Shown here: positions 32,841-41,543 of the stretch, piece by piece
Numbering within the stretch: position 1 is the stretch's first letter
Layout: each line of letters starts with the position of its first letter
Assembly (NCBI RefSeq): GCF_001984155.1
Contig: NZ_MTQO01000031.1
Location: 62,001 to 126,000 of the forward strand
Direction of reading: 5' to 3'
DNA from: Actinosynnema sp. ALI-1.44
Lineage (GTDB): Bacteria; Actinomycetota; Actinomycetes; Mycobacteriales; Pseudonocardiaceae
Length of the DNA stretch: 64,000 bases
Translations under genes and position numbers: made by a program
The notes under the pieces: generated by a model
What the model was told of the DNA's origin: nothing
The model's database searches: none
What the model saw: only the letters and a program-made list of their open reading frames with translations

Positions 32841-34757
32841 TCAACCGGTGGACGCCTCAGCGGCCGCGGCACGTTCCAGCAGCTCCAACGCCTTGTCACG
32901 GCCAGGCTTGGCCCCGAGTCCCTGGTTCATGGTCAGCGCCTTTTCGGCCGTCGCACGAGCTCGCTCACCATCCCCGACTTCCAGCCGTATCTCTGCCAAC
33001 GTGTTCAACGTGTTCGCCTCATGCAACCGCATCCCCCGTTCTCTCGCCAGTTCGATCGCCCGCAGCGCGAGGTCCACGTTCCGGGTGAGCAGTGCGATCC
33101 CGGCGAGGGCCTCAACCTCGACTTCCGTTATCCGCAAGTCGTGCGCGAGGCCGTGACCTCGTCGATAGTGATCCAGTGCCAGGCCACGCCGACCGGCCGA
33201 CAGGTGGATCAAGCCGATCACGACATGGCACTCGGCCGCGTACCGCTGGTCACGACGATGCCGTGAGCGCTGAAGTCCATACCGGGTATCACTCCCAGCA
33301 AACCAAAGGCGCGCTGCTCCTCCTTGCTCAGCGTGGCGAATGACGCGTCGAAGGCCGCGCGCACCGCCAACCCGGTGTCGCCTGGTGTCTTCAGTTTGGC
33401 CAATCGGTCACCTGTGCGCAGCTCCTCGGTGTACCGGCTGACCCGGAGCGTGGGTCGACTGACCAGGTTCGCGGCTGCTATCCGAAGGGCGAGCGGAAGT
33501 CCCGCGCAGAGATCGGTGAGCTCACTGAAAGCATGTTCATCCGCGGTGAACCGGCTCTGTCCGGCGATCCGGGCAACCAAATCCCTGGAGTGCCGCGACG
33601 GCAACGGTCGCAACGCGAGCCGTTGCCCGCCGTACAGGACGGACAAGTCGGCCAGTTCGGAACGGCTCGACACCAACACGGAACTGCCGGGTCTGCCGGG
33701 GAGCAGTGGCGCCACCTGGTCGACGCTGCCCGCGTCGTCCAACACCACCAGCACTTTGCGGCCGGACAACCTGGAACGCAACAACGCCACGCGTTCTTCG
33801 ATTCCATGGGGGAGTTCCGACGCCGGAACCCCGGCTGTCCGAAGTAGCTCGGCGAGCAGCTCAGCACCAGACCGAGGTTTCGCGCTCGCACCGTTGAGTC
33901 GAAGAAACCATTGCCCGTCCGGGAATTCATCGACCAACCGATGTGCGGCCCGTATCACCAACGCCGACTTGCCCATGCCTGGTGGGCCGCTGACGGTCAC
34001 GACCGGAACGCTCTTGTCGGCGCACGACAAACTCAAGAGGCGGTTGAGCTCCTCATCGCGGTTGATGAAATCCCCGATGTCGACAGGCAACTGGCACTCG
34101 ACACGCCACCCGTCGTCATCACCGGCCAGCACGACTTGGTGCGCCTGCCGCAATGCCCTACCCGGCTCGACGCCCAACTCGACGTCCAGCCGCTGCCGAA
34201 CAGTCGAGTACGCTTCCAATGCTTCCGCCTGGCGACCACACCGGAACAATCCCAACACCAGCAGAGACCACATGCGTTCCCGTAACGGATGGGCCAACGC
34301 CAACGCCTGGAAATCCGGCAGCGCGGATTCCTGCAGTCCAGTCTGGAGTTCCAACTCGAACCGCCGCTCGATCACCTGCAGACGATGCTCCGCGAAAGGT
34401 TCGACCATTCTCCGCAAATAGTCGGAAGACACGTCGACCAGCGGCTTGTCACGCCACAACGCCAACGCCTCGTCGAGAACGTCTGCTTCCGAGCCGGTAC
34501 CCGTCCGCCCCGGCCTCAATCGCAGCCGCGTTGCCGATGATGGCACGCAGCCGGGCCACCAGCGTGTAGACGGCGGGGCGCGGATTCGCCGGGAGGTCAT
34601 CGCCCCACACAGCCTCGACCAACTCGTCGAACCCGACGACGTTGTTGGCCTTCAACACCAGCGCCGCGAGCAGACACCGCAGCCGACCAGACCCTATGCG
34701 TACCGGAGAACCGTCGTCCGACAGCACTTCGAGCGGCCCAAGAATCCGAAATCTCAC
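32841..34757 (-). pseudogene. SARP/AfsR-type regulator remnant 1 (SARP-NB-ARC-TPR, two lesions)
   Basis: GTG 34757, 5 nt after GGGGAG, starts a SARP winged helix (VRFRILGPLEVLS to YTLVARLRAIIG). Near 34500 the frame breaks, and the BTAD domain continues in another frame (EADVLDEALALWRDKPLVDVSS, then VRQRLDVELGVEPGRALR). It is followed by an NB-ARC ATPase with Walker A GPPGMGKSA and Walker B VLVVLDDAG. At 33218 the NB-ARC frame ends prematurely (ATGTCGTGA), and only the final TPRs remain in a third frame (32841-33221). A full AfsR-like protein would be several hundred residues longer. Remnant 2 lies immediately downstream and is a paralogue. Confidence 0.85.
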
Positions 34758-34848
34758 CTTGCTCCCCACAAGGTCGACATCGCAACCAACGGCACACACT
34801 ACTCGCGTTGATCACATATCGAAATCGACCTCGTGACAACAAGATGCC

Positions 34849-34891
34849 CAGCCACGCCAGGACCAGAGCGGGGGTTGCCCCGGCGTGGCTG
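34849..34891 (-). terminator. Hairpin between the LAL gene and the SARP remnants
   Basis: CAGCCACGCC (34849-34858) pairs perfectly with GGCGTGGCTG (34882-34891). It is one of two hairpins in the 380-bp gene-free stretch 34800-35182. The rest of that stretch carries no gene I can support. Confidence 0.5.
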
Positions 34892-35024
34892 AGGCACGCA
34901 CCCAGAACCGTCGGCGTCGGCGGATGCCCCTCCGCGACACCTCCACCCCGTCCGAGGCGTGCAGTCGAACCGTAGCGACCTGGGCTTTCATGTGGCTTTC
35001 AGTGGTCCACGCCTGCCAAAGGCG

Positions 35025-35070
35025 CTCAGTCACGCCGAAACAGCTGAGGGTCCGTTCCGGCGTGACTGAG
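35025..35070 (-). terminator. Hairpin terminator after the LAL regulator gene
   Basis: CTCAGTCACGCCG (35025-35037) pairs perfectly with CGGCGTGACTGAG (35058-35070) around a 20-nt loop. It lies about 110 bp past the LAL stop on the minus strand, so it is a good candidate for ending the LanM/LAL transcript. Confidence 0.6.
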
Positions 35071-35182
35071 CTCGGTGCCCGAGGGTGGCGGTGCTCGAGT
35101 GGCTCATCCTCGGCGCCGCCTCCCCCCTCTCGGCCACGCCGGAAACATATCCAGTTGGCCTTTCAACGGGCTGTCAGCAGTG

Positions 35183-38107
35183 CTACTGGCTTTCCTCGTA
35201 CGCGGAGGCGGCGAAGTCGCTCAGCTCCATCCGGTCGGCGACCTCGGCCTTCATGATCAGGCTCGCTACGTGCTTCTCGACCGTTCTCGGTGAGATGTGC
35301 AGGCGGTTGGCGATGGCTTTGTTCGTCAGGCGCTCACGCAGCAACTGCAGCACTTCGTGCTCGCGGACTGTGACGCCTCTCGCGCGCAGGTCGTCCGGGA
35401 CCTGATCCATGCCGGTTCGGCGCTGCTTCACCGACGCGCCCGCGTGCCGCAGCAGTGAACGGCACGCGCTGGCGACCGCGGGCACCGACAACTGGTGGAA
35501 GTACTCCTCGGCTCGGCGAACCCAGGCGATGGGATCACCCCAGCCGTCGGCGATCGCGGCTTCGGCGACCAGCCGCATGCCGAGGTGCCGTGCCATCCCG
35601 TAGATCGCGGAATCCTCCTGCGCCGAGTCGGCCGCGGCGTTCGCCTCCTCGGCGCGACCGTCCCGCCCGAGCAACACGGCCTCGGCGAGCCGCACGAACT
35701 GGCGGTTCCAGCGCATCGTGCTCTGTACCGTGTCGGTCGCTTCGTGGTACTCCGTCCAGCCCGCGTCGCCGTCGAGCACGGCGAGGAACAGATGCAGCCC
35801 GTGTCTGCCGGCGAGCTGGAACAGCGAAGGCACGTCTGTCGTCGAAGAGATCATCCGGAGGAGCTCCTCGCGGGCCAACCCGCGGTTCTCCTCGAGCAGC
35901 GCGCAGAACGTCCTGGCGAAGCCGAGTGTCAGCGGCAACTCCTGGGCGTTCACGTCCTCCCATTCCGCGAACTCGGCGAGCGCCCGCTCCATCTCGGTAC
36001 GCTTGCCCTGATGAGCCGCGAGGGTGGCTTGAACCATCAACATGTAACGGATCTGCGGCCGCAGCCGAAGCCTGAGCACGTCCTGCTTGCCCTGCGCGAG
36101 CAGTTGCGCGGTCTTGCCGAAGTCACCCCGCAGCACCGCGTCGGTGGCCAGGTTGCCCTGAATCTGGTAACCGACAGCGACGGCACCGACTCGCTGGGCC
36201 TCCTCGATCGTGTTCTCCATCCCGGCGACGTCGCCGTTCGCGAGCCAGTCGTTGCCTGCGAGGCGGGCGAGCGCGTACACGCGCGGAATCGGCAGCCGTT
36301 GTTCCTCGGCCAGTTCACGCGCGCGTTGCAGACACCGGCTGGACTCCTCCAGGCTTCGTTCCCGCGCCACGTCCGCCACGACTTGCCACGCGTCGCACAG
36401 CACGGTCGGCAGATTCGCGCGTTCGGCCGCGGCGATCGCCCTGCGCGCAAGCGCCTCAGCCCGTTCGCCGCGGTTGCGGCCACCGCCCTGCCAGGTGAGC
36501 TTGGCCGCCATCGCGTCGATCGGCGCGGCTTCCTCCTCTGCCGCATCCGTTCCCAGGAGGGCCCTGGCTTCAGTGACCTGGTTCATCCCCTCAGCGGAGA
36601 GACCTGCGACGAAGTAGACCTGCGCGAGCCGCGTGTGCAGGCTAGCTCTGGCAGCCGCGCCGAGGTCCGCGCCACGGACCTGGTCGAGCGAGTCGACCAG
36701 TGCCCGAGCACGGTCGATCTCCCCCGCCTCGGCCAAGGCGTAGAGCAGGGTCTGCAGGATCTCCGCCTTGCCCTCCGCGGTGCCTTCACCTTGCAGCAGC
36801 GCGTTGGCTCGGTCGAGCAGTTTGACCGATGAACCGGACGCGCCGTCGGTCAGCGCTCTGCGGCCCGCTTCCGCGAACAACCGGGCGGCACTGTTGACGT
36901 CACCGGCATCCGCCTGCAGTGTCGCCACGAGCTGACACCACTCGCCCGGCAGGCCCGGGTGCAGCACTTGGACGGCTTCCGCCGCGCGCCGTGAGTACTC
37001 CGCGCGATCGGTCGGCGTCAGAGCGGCCCGGAGAGCCTCGGCGGTCAGCGGGTGCCGGAAGGCGTACCAGTCCGGCGCCGCGTCGTCCGGCGCGACCAGT
37101 TGCGCGGCGACCGCTGCTCTCAAGTGCGACAGCATGCTGCGCTGGTCCAGTGCTGTCACGTGCCCGACCACGGACAGCGGGAACCGGTCGCCGAGAACTG
37201 CTGCGACGGACAGCAGCGTGCTGCCCTGTTGCCCGAGTTGTTCCGCCCGGTCGATGACACCTCGCAGCACCGCCTCAGGGACGTCGGCACGCATCTCACC
37301 GATTACCCGCCACCCACCGCCAGCGCGTACCAGCACACCGTCGGCGACCAGTTGGTGGAGCATCTCCTCGATGATGAACGGGATGCCCGCGCTGTCCTCG
37401 GTGAGCCTGCTGCTCACCTCGATCGGCAGCTCACCGGGTGTGGTCTCCAGACAAGACGCGGCGAGCCGGTTGACGTCGTCATCCGCCAGCCGGTTGAGCG
37501 TGAGTATCGACGCCGAGTGACGCTGGCTGGCCGTCCTGGCCAGGTCGAGCGCCGCACACGGTTCGTCCCTTATGGTCGCGATCAGCAGAATCGGCAGATC
37601 CGTCACGTTGTCGGTCAAGTACTCGACGATGGCGAGGGTCTCGGAGTCCGCGTGCTGCAAGTCTTCCAGCACCACAAGACATCCGTCTGACCGACCGGCG
37701 ACTGTGATCAGTCGCAGAACCGCTTCACCAAGCACCACAAGGGAGTCGCCGCCGGTGGCCTCGCCCGGCTGTTGCAGATCGGGGATCAACCTGCCGAGAA
37801 TCGGGCGATACGGACCGAGTGCCGGATCATCCGGAGGGTGTCCGCTGCGGAACAACCCGAGCAGGGCCTCGGTCAACGGCCGGAACGGCACGATTGGGCC
37901 GATTGTCGTGCCCCGACCTCGTAATACACGGACACCTGAAGCGAATGCGATCCCGGCCGCCTCCGCCGCGAGCCTGGATTTGCCGATGCCCGGCTCGCCG
38001 ATGAGGAAGACCGCGCCGCCACGCGAGGATCTGGCGGCGTCGATCGCCCTCGTCAACTCGGCCACCTCACGGTCTCGGCCGATCACGAGCGGGGAGCGGG
38101 ACACCAT
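35183..38107 (-). CDS. LuxR-family LAL-type transcriptional regulator
   Basis: The 974-residue protein has an N-terminal AAA-type ATPase (Walker A FLIGEPGIGKSRLAAEA; Walker B-like CLVVLEDLQHADS), a long TPR-like helical middle (about residues 380-890) and a C-terminal LuxR HTH (VREHEVLQLLRERLTNKAIANRLHISPRTVEKHV). This is the LAL architecture used by many pathway-specific activators of actinomycete secondary metabolism. It follows the LanM gene and the small peptide gene on the same strand with a 66-bp gap to the peptide stop. It is the obvious candidate regulator of that locus. The ATPase looks intact. Confidence 0.92.
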   Translation of the reverse strand: MVSRSPLVIGRDREVAELTRAIDAARSSRGGAVFLIGEPGIGKSRLAAEAAGIAFASGVRVLRGRGTTIGPIVPFRPLTEALLGLFRSGHPPDDPALGPYRPILGRLIPDLQQPGEATGGDSLVVLGEAVLRLITVAGRSDGCLVVLEDLQHADSETLAIVEYLTDNVTDLPILLIATIRDEPCAALDLARTASQRHSASILTLNRLADDDVNRLAASCLETTPGELPIEVSSRLTEDSAGIPFIIEEMLHQLVADGVLVRAGGGWRVIGEMRADVPEAVLRGVIDRAEQLGQQGSTLLSVAAVLGDRFPLSVVGHVTALDQRSMLSHLRAAVAAQLVAPDDAAPDWYAFRHPLTAEALRAALTPTDRAEYSRRAAEAVQVLHPGLPGEWCQLVATLQADAGDVNSAARLFAEAGRRALTDGASGSSVKLLDRANALLQGEGTAEGKAEILQTLLYALAEAGEIDRARALVDSLDQVRGADLGAAARASLHTRLAQVYFVAGLSAEGMNQVTEARALLGTDAAEEEAAPIDAMAAKLTWQGGGRNRGERAEALARRAIAAAERANLPTVLCDAWQVVADVARERSLEESSRCLQRARELAEEQRLPIPRVYALARLAGNDWLANGDVAGMENTIEEAQRVGAVAVGYQIQGNLATDAVLRGDFGKTAQLLAQGKQDVLRLRLRPQIRYMLMVQATLAAHQGKRTEMERALAEFAEWEDVNAQELPLTLGFARTFCALLEENRGLAREELLRMISSTTDVPSLFQLAGRHGLHLFLAVLDGDAGWTEYHEATDTVQSTMRWNRQFVRLAEAVLLGRDGRAEEANAAADSAQEDSAIYGMARHLGMRLVAEAAIADGWGDPIAWVRRAEEYFHQLSVPAVASACRSLLRHAGASVKQRRTGMDQVPDDLRARGVTVREHEVLQLLRERLTNKAIANRLHISPRTVEKHVASLIMKAEVADRMELSDFAASAYEESQ

Positions 38108-38173
38108 GGCCGGACAGTACCCAGGATCCCCCGTTCGGTTGAAGCCCGAACTGTCGGAGATCTCACCGCCGGG

Positions 38174-38362
38174 CTAGCTCTCCGCCGTTAGTGTGAAGGT
38201 ATGCGCCTCGATCCTGGAGACAGCACTCCGCCCGGGGAACAGATCCATGCGGTAGCCAGCGAGCGCGTTCACCCGGGCGGCGATGTCCCGCCGTGACGAG
38301 CTCATGATCTGGCCGGCGGGGTGGTTGGCTCCGACGAGCGATTCGGCGGTCAGGCTGCTCAT
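38174..38362 (-). CDS. 62-residue Ser/Thr-rich peptide; candidate precursor of the adjacent LanM
   Basis: The frame has a good ribosome-binding site (AGGAAG about 9 nt before the ATG) and lies 73 bp after lanM and 66 bp before the LAL gene, all on one strand. The peptide begins MSSLTAESLVG, has a helical-looking middle (SRRDIAARVNALAGYRMDLF) and a C-terminal segment of six Ser/Thr within 17 residues (SAVSRIEAHTFTLTAES). There is not a single cysteine, so no lanthionine could form within this peptide. If it is the LanM substrate, the product would be dehydrated but not thioether-bridged, or bridged to another partner. The segment LTAES occurs at both ends. I recognise no family; role and core position are inference. 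Confidence 0.55.
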   Translation of the reverse strand: MSSLTAESLVGANHPAGQIMSSSRRDIAARVNALAGYRMDLFPGRSAVSRIEAHTFTLTAES

Positions 38363-38435
38363 TACTGTGCTTCTTCCTGTGAGCGGGGCATCTCAAGGAG
38401 TGGGGTTGATCACTTGAGGGGTTGGACGGGGAGAA

Positions 38436-41336
38436 TCAGTACTGCTGCCCTGGGGTGGGTTCGAGCAGGAGCACCGAGGGGACCCGGCTGGCGAATCCCA
38501 GGCGGAGCAGGCCGTAGCCGATACCGGCGAGGCCGTTGAGCAGGCCGGCGGACACGACGCCGTGAGGCGTGCCACAGCGGACGCCTCCCCTGTCGATCGC
38601 GCCGAGCAGGAGACCCGCGTGGCGGGTGGCGGCCGCGGAGGCCTCGTAGTTGCCGCGCTGGCCCAGCACCATGAGGGCCTCGGTCACGCCGAGCTCTCCG
38701 TGGCACAGGCTCATGTCGCGCAGCGGCTGGTGTTCGGCCAGCGTGTTGGCCCAGTCCTCGGGGGCGTCGCGGTGGGCCATGGTGAAGCCCGCCAGGCCGC
38801 CGCACCAGCTCAGGTCCGTGCCGTCGGGCACTTCGGCGTCCAGGATCGCCCGGCCGACCTCGTAGTAGTGGTCGCCCGCGCCCGTCGCCGCGAAGCGCTG
38901 CAGTGCCCAGCCGATCCCGGTGTGCCCGTGGGCGAAGCCCGCGGTGGGCAGGTCGAGGCAGGTGCACGGCACCGTGTGCGCCTGCTCCACGAGCCTGTCC
39001 GCGAAGTCCCACGCCAGACGGCCTGCCGAGGGCAGCCCTGTCTCGCTGTGGACCGCCAGCATGGCCGCCAGGCCACCGGCGCTGCCCGCCGCGAAGCAGG
39101 CCAGCTCGTCGTCGGTCGCCGCCCTGGTCAGGTCGACCACCGCGGGCAGCCAGCTGCGGATCTCCGGGTCGTCGAGCAGGTTGCCCAGCCGCGCGATCGC
39201 GTAGCTGATGCCTCCCAGGCCGTGCGGGCCGCCGCAGCCGATCGTCACGCCGAGCTCCGGCTCGGTGATCAGCTGGTCGATGAGACGGGGCACTGGGCGG
39301 ACCGCGTCCCTGGCCAGTTCCGCGTAGCGCTGCACGCCGGTCAGGTCGGCGAGCTGCGCGAGGAACAGGGCCACTCCGCAATACCCGTGGGCGAGGCCGG
39401 CGCCCATCGGGAGAACCGCCCAGTGCTTGTCGATGATCGGCTCAAGGCCGAGCCAGTTCGCACGGCCGTCCCCGTGCATCGCCCTGGCACCGATCTCGTC
39501 CGCGATCCCGCACGCCGCCGACAGCAGCCGCTGCGGGTCGGGGATCGCCGACGTGCCCGCCCGGGGACGGGTCTCGCCTGTGCGGTGGGCCACCGGCTGC
39601 GCCCTGGTCGCCAGCGCTGCCGCGATCAGCCATTCCTGGTCGTAGCGGTCCACCTCGTCCATTGCGGCGATCTTCAGCACGACCGTCGCCAGCCCCGGGC
39701 CTTCCAGCAGGTCCGGCAGGCATTCGCCGTCCGCTGCCCACAGGTCGCGGGAACCGGGCTTGCTGGTGAACATCGGCAGGTCGCCTGCCCAGAGGTCGTT
39801 CAGCTCGCTCGGGATCAGCCGCTGCCGGGCCAGGTCGCAGGCCGAGTCGACGGTCAGTGCGTCGAACACACGCTCCCGCTGCACGGCGTCGCGCAGCACA
39901 TCCGGGTGGGTCGACTCGTCGAGCAGGGTCGCGTAGATCTGGCTCGGCCTGGCCACGACCCGGATCTCGTCGTTGGTGCACGCGGTCAGCAGGCCGATCA
40001 GCTCCGAGCGGTGCCGCACGATCGCGTCGTAGCCCTCGCGGAACCCGCCGAGCATCGCGGCACGGTACTCGGACGGCTCCACGTCGACCGCGCCGAGCCG
40101 CGGCCGGTTGGTCGCGCCACGGAACTCGCCACGACGACGCACGAGGCGCATCGCGTCGGTACCGACGCCGTCCCACGCGACCACGTCGCTCGGGGACTGG
40201 ACGCCCTTGTCGCCGCCGAGGGCGGACACGTCGACCGCGCCGTGCTCTCCGAGGAGCATCTGCGGCAGCAGCGCCATCCGGTGCACCGAGGAGGCGAGCA
40301 CGCGCGCCGCCGGGTCCGGCCCGGTCGCGGTCGGCTGCTCGAGCATGGGGTGGAACAGGGTCTCGACGTCCACGAGCACCGGCTGGTCGCCGCAGGCGAT
40401 CAGGTTCTCGTAGTGGATGTCGGCGCCGTCGACCGCGTACAGCAGCGCCAACAGCGCGCCCTGCCTGCGGTAGAACCGGTCGACCTCGGCGACCTGGGCG
40501 CACGGCCGGTGCTCGACGAACTCGAGCCAGCCGTAGCCGGTGCGCGTCACCGCGTCGACGCTGCGCAGGCCGAGGCCGAGAACCTTGGAGTTGAGCCAGC
40601 CGACCAGCCCGCTGTAGTGCCGGTGCAGGTCCAGCGACCGCGGCTTGTAGACGACCTTGCCGCCGCCCGCGAAGTGCAGGATCGCGACGCTGCGGCCGCG
40701 CTGGTGGGTGTCGCCGATGCCGGTGCGGATCTCCACCAGGTCGCCGGGGTCGGCCCCGCCGAACAGCCGCGCCACGATCAGGTCGCGGTCGGCGATGAAC
40801 CGCTCGATCAGCTCGACCTGCGCGTCCGCGATGAACTGGCACGCCTGGCCGAGCAGCCTGGCCAGTACCGGGTACTCGGCGAACAGCGTGGTCAGCCGCT
40901 CCGGGCTGGCCTGGGCGGAGATGAAGTCGGCGAAGCGCTCCTGCGCGGTGTCACCGGCGAGCCTGCCGGACACGCGTTCGACGTTGAGCTCCAGCACCAG
41001 GGTGCGAGCGGCCAGACCGGCGAGGCGCCTGCCCAGCTGCCGGTCGAAGGCAGCCGCGACGGCCGGCGCGTCGATCTTCCCCTCGGCGGCCGCCGTGGCC
41101 ACACGCTCACGGGCGATCCGCACCAGGGGCCGGAACACCCAGGCGAACGCGTCGGGCCAGTCGCACGGCACAGCCCCCTCGGCGCTGACCGGGCCACTGC
41201 CCACCGCCTCGTCGATCAGTTCGGCCCAGCGCGGGCGGCCCTGGACCGTCCACCGGCGTTCGGCGGCGGTCAGCGCGCCGGTCCACCATGGTCCGGAGTT
41301 GATCCCGTTGTCGCGGTGCGAAATCGCTTGGCTCAC
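38436..41336 (-). CDS. Class II lanthipeptide synthetase LanM
   Basis: The protein of about 966 residues has the two LanM domains. The N-terminal dehydratase contains VVYKPRSLDLH, the GADIHYENLIACG segment and VLVDVETLFHP, with the catalytic and nucleotide-binding residues expected of LanM kinases/lyases. The C-terminal LanC-like cyclase keeps the zinc ligands in SWCGGLAG and LCHGELG. Dehydration of Ser/Thr and cyclisation should both be possible. GTG 41336 (MSQAISHRDNG) is chosen; several upstream in-frame GTGs reach 41408 and none has a clear Shine-Dalgarno. No transporter, LanP protease or immunity gene is nearby, so the locus is minimal: synthetase, small peptide, regulator. Confidence 0.93.
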   Translation of the reverse strand: MSQAISHRDNGINSGPWWTGALTAAERRWTVQGRPRWAELIDEAVGSGPVSAEGAVPCDWPDAFAWVFRPLVRIARERVATAAAEGKIDAPAVAAAFDRQLGRRLAGLAARTLVLELNVERVSGRLAGDTAQERFADFISAQASPERLTTLFAEYPVLARLLGQACQFIADAQVELIERFIADRDLIVARLFGGADPGDLVEIRTGIGDTHQRGRSVAILHFAGGGKVVYKPRSLDLHRHYSGLVGWLNSKVLGLGLRSVDAVTRTGYGWLEFVEHRPCAQVAEVDRFYRRQGALLALLYAVDGADIHYENLIACGDQPVLVDVETLFHPMLEQPTATGPDPAARVLASSVHRMALLPQMLLGEHGAVDVSALGGDKGVQSPSDVVAWDGVGTDAMRLVRRRGEFRGATNRPRLGAVDVEPSEYRAAMLGGFREGYDAIVRHRSELIGLLTACTNDEIRVVARPSQIYATLLDESTHPDVLRDAVQRERVFDALTVDSACDLARQRLIPSELNDLWAGDLPMFTSKPGSRDLWAADGECLPDLLEGPGLATVVLKIAAMDEVDRYDQEWLIAAALATRAQPVAHRTGETRPRAGTSAIPDPQRLLSAACGIADEIGARAMHGDGRANWLGLEPIIDKHWAVLPMGAGLAHGYCGVALFLAQLADLTGVQRYAELARDAVRPVPRLIDQLITEPELGVTIGCGGPHGLGGISYAIARLGNLLDDPEIRSWLPAVVDLTRAATDDELACFAAGSAGGLAAMLAVHSETGLPSAGRLAWDFADRLVEQAHTVPCTCLDLPTAGFAHGHTGIGWALQRFAATGAGDHYYEVGRAILDAEVPDGTDLSWCGGLAGFTMAHRDAPEDWANTLAEHQPLRDMSLCHGELGVTEALMVLGQRGNYEASAAATRHAGLLLGAIDRGGVRCGTPHGVVSAGLLNGLAGIGYGLLRLGFASRVPSVLLLEPTPGQQY

Positions 41337-41503
41337 GAGTAAAGAGGCTGGCAGCGGGCGCACCCGCGAACATGGGTAACGACTCCCCACATTCGCGTCC
41401 GGCACCACCCGTATTGGGTAGTGGCGGGTCGCCGTCGAACTGCCGTTCCATCGACGGTACCGGCCTGTGCAGCACGGGTGCGACCGCTGTCACCCATCCG
41501 GAA

Positions 41504-41535
41504 CCTGACAGCAGGTGTCAGGCATGGGTGTCAGG
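41504..41535 (+). promoter_or_regulatory. TGTCAGG dyad and half-site before the winged-helix gene
   Basis: CCTGACA (41504-41510) and TGTCAGG (41516-41522) form a 7-bp dyad with a 5-bp spacer, and a third TGTCAGG lies at 41529-41535, just 9 bp before the GTG at 41544. It may be an operator for this gene or for the divergent lanM, whose start is about 170 bp away. Confidence 0.4.
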
Positions 41536-41543
41536 ATGACGCC

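Noticed and set aside
38562-41342. Plus-strand open frame of about 926 codons opposite lanM
   Set aside because: It is antisense to LanM, whose domains and zinc ligands are clear. The composition is typical of a third-position GC shadow.
41107-41493. 128-codon minus-strand frame at the lanM 5' end as a possible LanA precursor
   Set aside because: It overlaps lanM in another frame for most of its length and has a shadow-like composition (Arg/Gly/Pro).
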